This document shows positions 21,184 through 22,856 of a stretch of DNA of 22,856 nt, in pieces; position 1 is the stretch's first letter; every line of letters starts with the position of its first letter. Source of the stretch: an uncultured Eubacteriales bacterium (GTDB lineage Bacteria > Bacillota_A > Clostridia > Oscillospirales > Oscillospiraceae); the NCBI GenBank assembly GCA_949739085.1, contig CATIYU010000073.1, positions 1-22,856 on the forward strand. Reading direction: 5' to 3'. A program made the position numbers and the translations under genes. The notes under the pieces are model-generated. The model made no database searches. It had not been told where the DNA came from and worked only from the letters and a program-made list of their open reading frames with translations.

Positions 21184-21825
21184 ATGCCAAGCGCACTCGA
21201 AAGAATTTTAGAGACGAAAATCATCGCCATTGTCCGGGGGGTCTCCTCCCGGCATATCGTTGCTCTGGCAGAGGCACTGGAGCGAGGCGGCGTCAGCTGC
21301 GTGGAGGTCACCTTTGACCAGACCGCCGGCGTGGGGGACACGCTGGATTCCATCCGGGCCATCCGGAACGCCCTGGGCGAACGGGTCTGCGTGGGGGCGG
21401 GCACTGTCATGACGGCGGAGCAAGTGGAGCTGGCCGCCCAGGCCGGCGCGGAGTACATGATCTCTCCCAACGTGGACCGGGAGGTCATCCAGACGGCCAA
21501 GGGGCTGGGAAAGGTGTCCATTCCCGGGGCCATGACCGCCACAGAGGCCGTCTTCGCCCGCCAGTGCGGTGCGGACATCGTCAAGCTGTTCCCCGCTGGA
21601 CTGCTGGGAGCGGCGTACATTAAGGCGATCAAGGCGCCCCTGAAGCACATTCCTGTGCTTGCCGTGGGGAACGTGACGGCGGACAACTGCCGGTCCTTTT
21701 TAGACGCAGGCGCCGCCGGAGTGGGGGCGGGCGGCAGTCTGGCCAGCGCGGCGCTGGTGGAGGCCGGGCGGTTCGGAGAGATCACCGCCGCAGCTCGTGC
21801 CTATGCCAGGGCGTTGGGACGCTGA
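21184..21825 (+). CDS. KDPG/KDPGal-type class I aldolase (Eda/DgoA family)
   Basis: A 213-residue TIM-barrel aldolase that splits 2-keto-3-deoxy-6-phospho sugar acids into pyruvate and glyceraldehyde-3-phosphate; relatives split 4-hydroxy-2-oxoglutarate. Seen: IAIVRGV (14-20), the catalytic-acid Glu41 in VEVTF, VGAGTV (70-75), ISPN (93-96) and the Schiff-base Lys134 in DIVKLFPAG. A substrate loop AVGNVTADN follows. The carboxylate-binding Arg of E. coli Eda (E-V-T-L-R) is replaced by Asp45 (E-V-T-F-D), a position that is also not Arg in DgoA. The segment AYIKAIKAPL resembles DgoA as well. AGGAGGGG precedes the ATG. It is followed by a DgoK-type kinase with the kinase ribosome binding site on its stop codon, so the two act in one pathway. 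Phospho-galactonate versus gluconate stereochemistry is unresolved. Confidence 0.9.
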   Translation: MPSALERILETKIIAIVRGVSSRHIVALAEALERGGVSCVEVTFDQTAGVGDTLDSIRAIRNALGERVCVGAGTVMTAEQVELAAQAGAEYMISPNVDREVIQTAKGLGKVSIPGAMTATEAVFARQCGADIVKLFPAGLLGAAYIKAIKAPLKHIPVLAVGNVTADNCRSFLDAGAAGVGAGGSLASAALVEAGRFGEITAAARAYARALGR

Positions 21826-21836
21826 GGAGGCGGGCT

Positions 21837-22820
21837 ATGAAAAACTATGTGGTCTATTTCGATTCCGGCACCACCAACACCCGGGCCTATCTGCTGGACC
21901 GCTCCTTTCAGATCCGGCACAGCGCGAAAAAGGCGGTGGGGTCCAAAGACTCCGCCATCGCCGGCACCAACCGGATTTTGGCAAAGGGCATGAAGGTCCT
22001 CTACGACGAGCTGCTCACTGCCGCCGGCCTGACTGATGCGGATATTTCGGCCATCTACGCCTCCGGCATGGTCAGCTCTGTCTACGGTCTCCTGGAGGTG
22101 CCCCACCTGCCCCTGCCTCTGACTGCGGCGGACCTGGCCCAACACATCTGCCCCTGCCGGGAGGACGCCTTTTTTCACCGGGACATCCTCCTGGTGCCGG
22201 GGCTGAAGACGGTGGGGGAGGACGTCTCCCTGGTCAACAACATGCGGGGAGAGGAGATTGAGATTGCCGGGGCCATGGACGCGCTGGACGGGAGGGTGCG
22301 GGACGTTGTGTTTCTGCTCCCCGGGTCCCACACCCACGCCGCCTATGTCCAGGGGGAGCAGATCACCGGCATTCTCTCCACCTTTACCGGCGAGCTCTTC
22401 TACGCCCTGCGAAAGGACACCATTCTCGCCCCGGTGCTCTCCTCCACTGGCCAGGAGCTGGACGGGGAAATGGTCCGCCTGGGGCTGGAAAATCTGGAGC
22501 GCTACGGCTTCAACCGCGCCCTCTACATCTGCCACACCATGCGAACCTTCGGAGAGGGTTCGCCCCGGCAGTGGCTCTCCTACGGAGAGGGGGTCATTCT
22601 GGGCGGCGTCCGGCGGGCGCTGGAGTACTACTGCCAGCATTTCTGGACTCGCTGCCACACGGTGGCCCTGGTGTCTAACCAGCTTATGTACCGTCTGTTC
22701 TCCATTCTTCTGGCGGACAGCGCGTATATTGATACGGTTCTCTGGCTGCCCACGGAGAGCCAGAACTACGCGGTGGCCGGGCTTAAACGGCTTGTGAGTT
22801 TGGCGGAGGGCCGGTCCTGA
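21837..22820 (+). CDS. 2-dehydro-3-deoxygalactonokinase family kinase (DgoK type)
   Basis: An ASKHA-fold sugar-acid kinase (327 residues; E. coli DgoK is about 290) that phosphorylates 2-keto-3-deoxy sugar acids at C6 with ATP, giving the substrate of the aldolase upstream. Family marks: the phosphate-1 loop FDSGTTNTRAYLLD (8-21), ASGMVSS (75-81), the VPGL...NNMRGEEIEIAGAM block (120-147), LLPGSHTHAAYV (160-171) and STFTGELFYAL (181-191). The ATG lies 11 bases after the aldolase stop, and the GAGGAGG overlaps that stop (TGAGGAGG), so translation is coupled. No dehydratase (DgoD/UxaA-type) or aldonate transporter is present in the window, although one could lie beyond the right edge. Confidence 0.88.
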   Translation: MKNYVVYFDSGTTNTRAYLLDRSFQIRHSAKKAVGSKDSAIAGTNRILAKGMKVLYDELLTAAGLTDADISAIYASGMVSSVYGLLEVPHLPLPLTAADLAQHICPCREDAFFHRDILLVPGLKTVGEDVSLVNNMRGEEIEIAGAMDALDGRVRDVVFLLPGSHTHAAYVQGEQITGILSTFTGELFYALRKDTILAPVLSSTGQELDGEMVRLGLENLERYGFNRALYICHTMRTFGEGSPRQWLSYGEGVILGGVRRALEYYCQHFWTRCHTVALVSNQLMYRLFSILLADSAYIDTVLWLPTESQNYAVAGLKRLVSLAEGRS

Positions 22821-22840
22821 GGACTGCGGAGAAGCGGCGG

Positions 22841-22856
22841 GTTCAGAGCTCTGAAC
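22841..22856. terminator. Palindrome at the window edge, possible core of a terminator
   Basis: GTTCAGAGCTCTGAAC is a perfect 16-base palindrome ending exactly at the window edge, 20 bases after the kinase stop and preceded by GCGGCGG. If the complement CCGCC and a T run follow outside the window, it is the operon terminator. This cannot be confirmed here. Confidence 0.4.

Noticed and set aside
1..22856. CRISPR arrays, tRNA or rRNA genes, insertion sequences, integrases, prophage genes
   Set aside because: I saw no direct-repeat array, cloverleaf-like region, transposase motif or terminal-repeat pair flanking genes in the window.

Overview
The window looks like chromosome of a GC-rich, Gram-positive anaerobe of the class Clostridia, probably an Oscillospiraceae-type gut bacterium (Flavonifractor/Intestinimonas-like). 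I base this on very high third-position GC, AGGAGG-type ribosome binding sites, sigma-A promoters close to TTGACA-17-TATAAT, Gram-positive style lipoproteins, an NrnA-type DHH protein after rbfA, and a pfoR-type EIIC. The genus assignment is inference.

Region 1 (1-5647) is housekeeping. It holds the 3' end of infB, then rbfA, a DHH phosphoesterase (nrnA), a cysteine-rich zinc-ribbon protein, an NhaC-type antiporter and a cation diffusion facilitator with a manganese-type metal site. The usual infB-rbfA junction is interrupted by a bidirectional terminator, a 59-codon minus-strand gene, an AT-rich XRE repressor gene with a palindromic operator, and a perfect 16-bp inverted repeat.

Region 2 (5644-11800) holds three units: a minus-strand GH3 beta-glucosidase; a divergent polar amino acid (cystine-like) ABC operon in the order permease-ATPase-lipoprotein; and a monocistronic pfoR-type EIIC membrane protein. 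Each has a recognisable promoter, and the last two units end in hairpin terminators.

Region 3 (11800-22856) is the most interesting part. One strong promoter with a perfect dyad over its start site drives an N-carbamoyl amino acid amidohydrolase (M20), a hydantoin racemase, a complete sugar-type ABC importer (lipoprotein, RbsA-like ATPase, RbsC-like permease) and a D-hydantoinase with all metal ligands. A second promoter drives an FCD-domain regulator, a PLP aminotransferase, a KDPG/KDPGal-type aldolase and a DgoK-type 2-keto-3-deoxysugar-acid kinase. Read as one pathway, the enzymes would import a sugar-like hydantoin, open the ring, remove the carbamoyl group, transaminate the polyhydroxy amino acid to a 2-keto-3-deoxyaldonate, phosphorylate it and split it to pyruvate and glyceraldehyde-3-phosphate. 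A 5-(2,3,4-trihydroxybutyl)hydantoin fits these steps. It could arise from 3-deoxyglucosone plus urea, or from breakdown of the arginine-derived Maillard product 3DG-H1. The individual enzyme families are well supported by motifs; the combined pathway and its substrate are inference.
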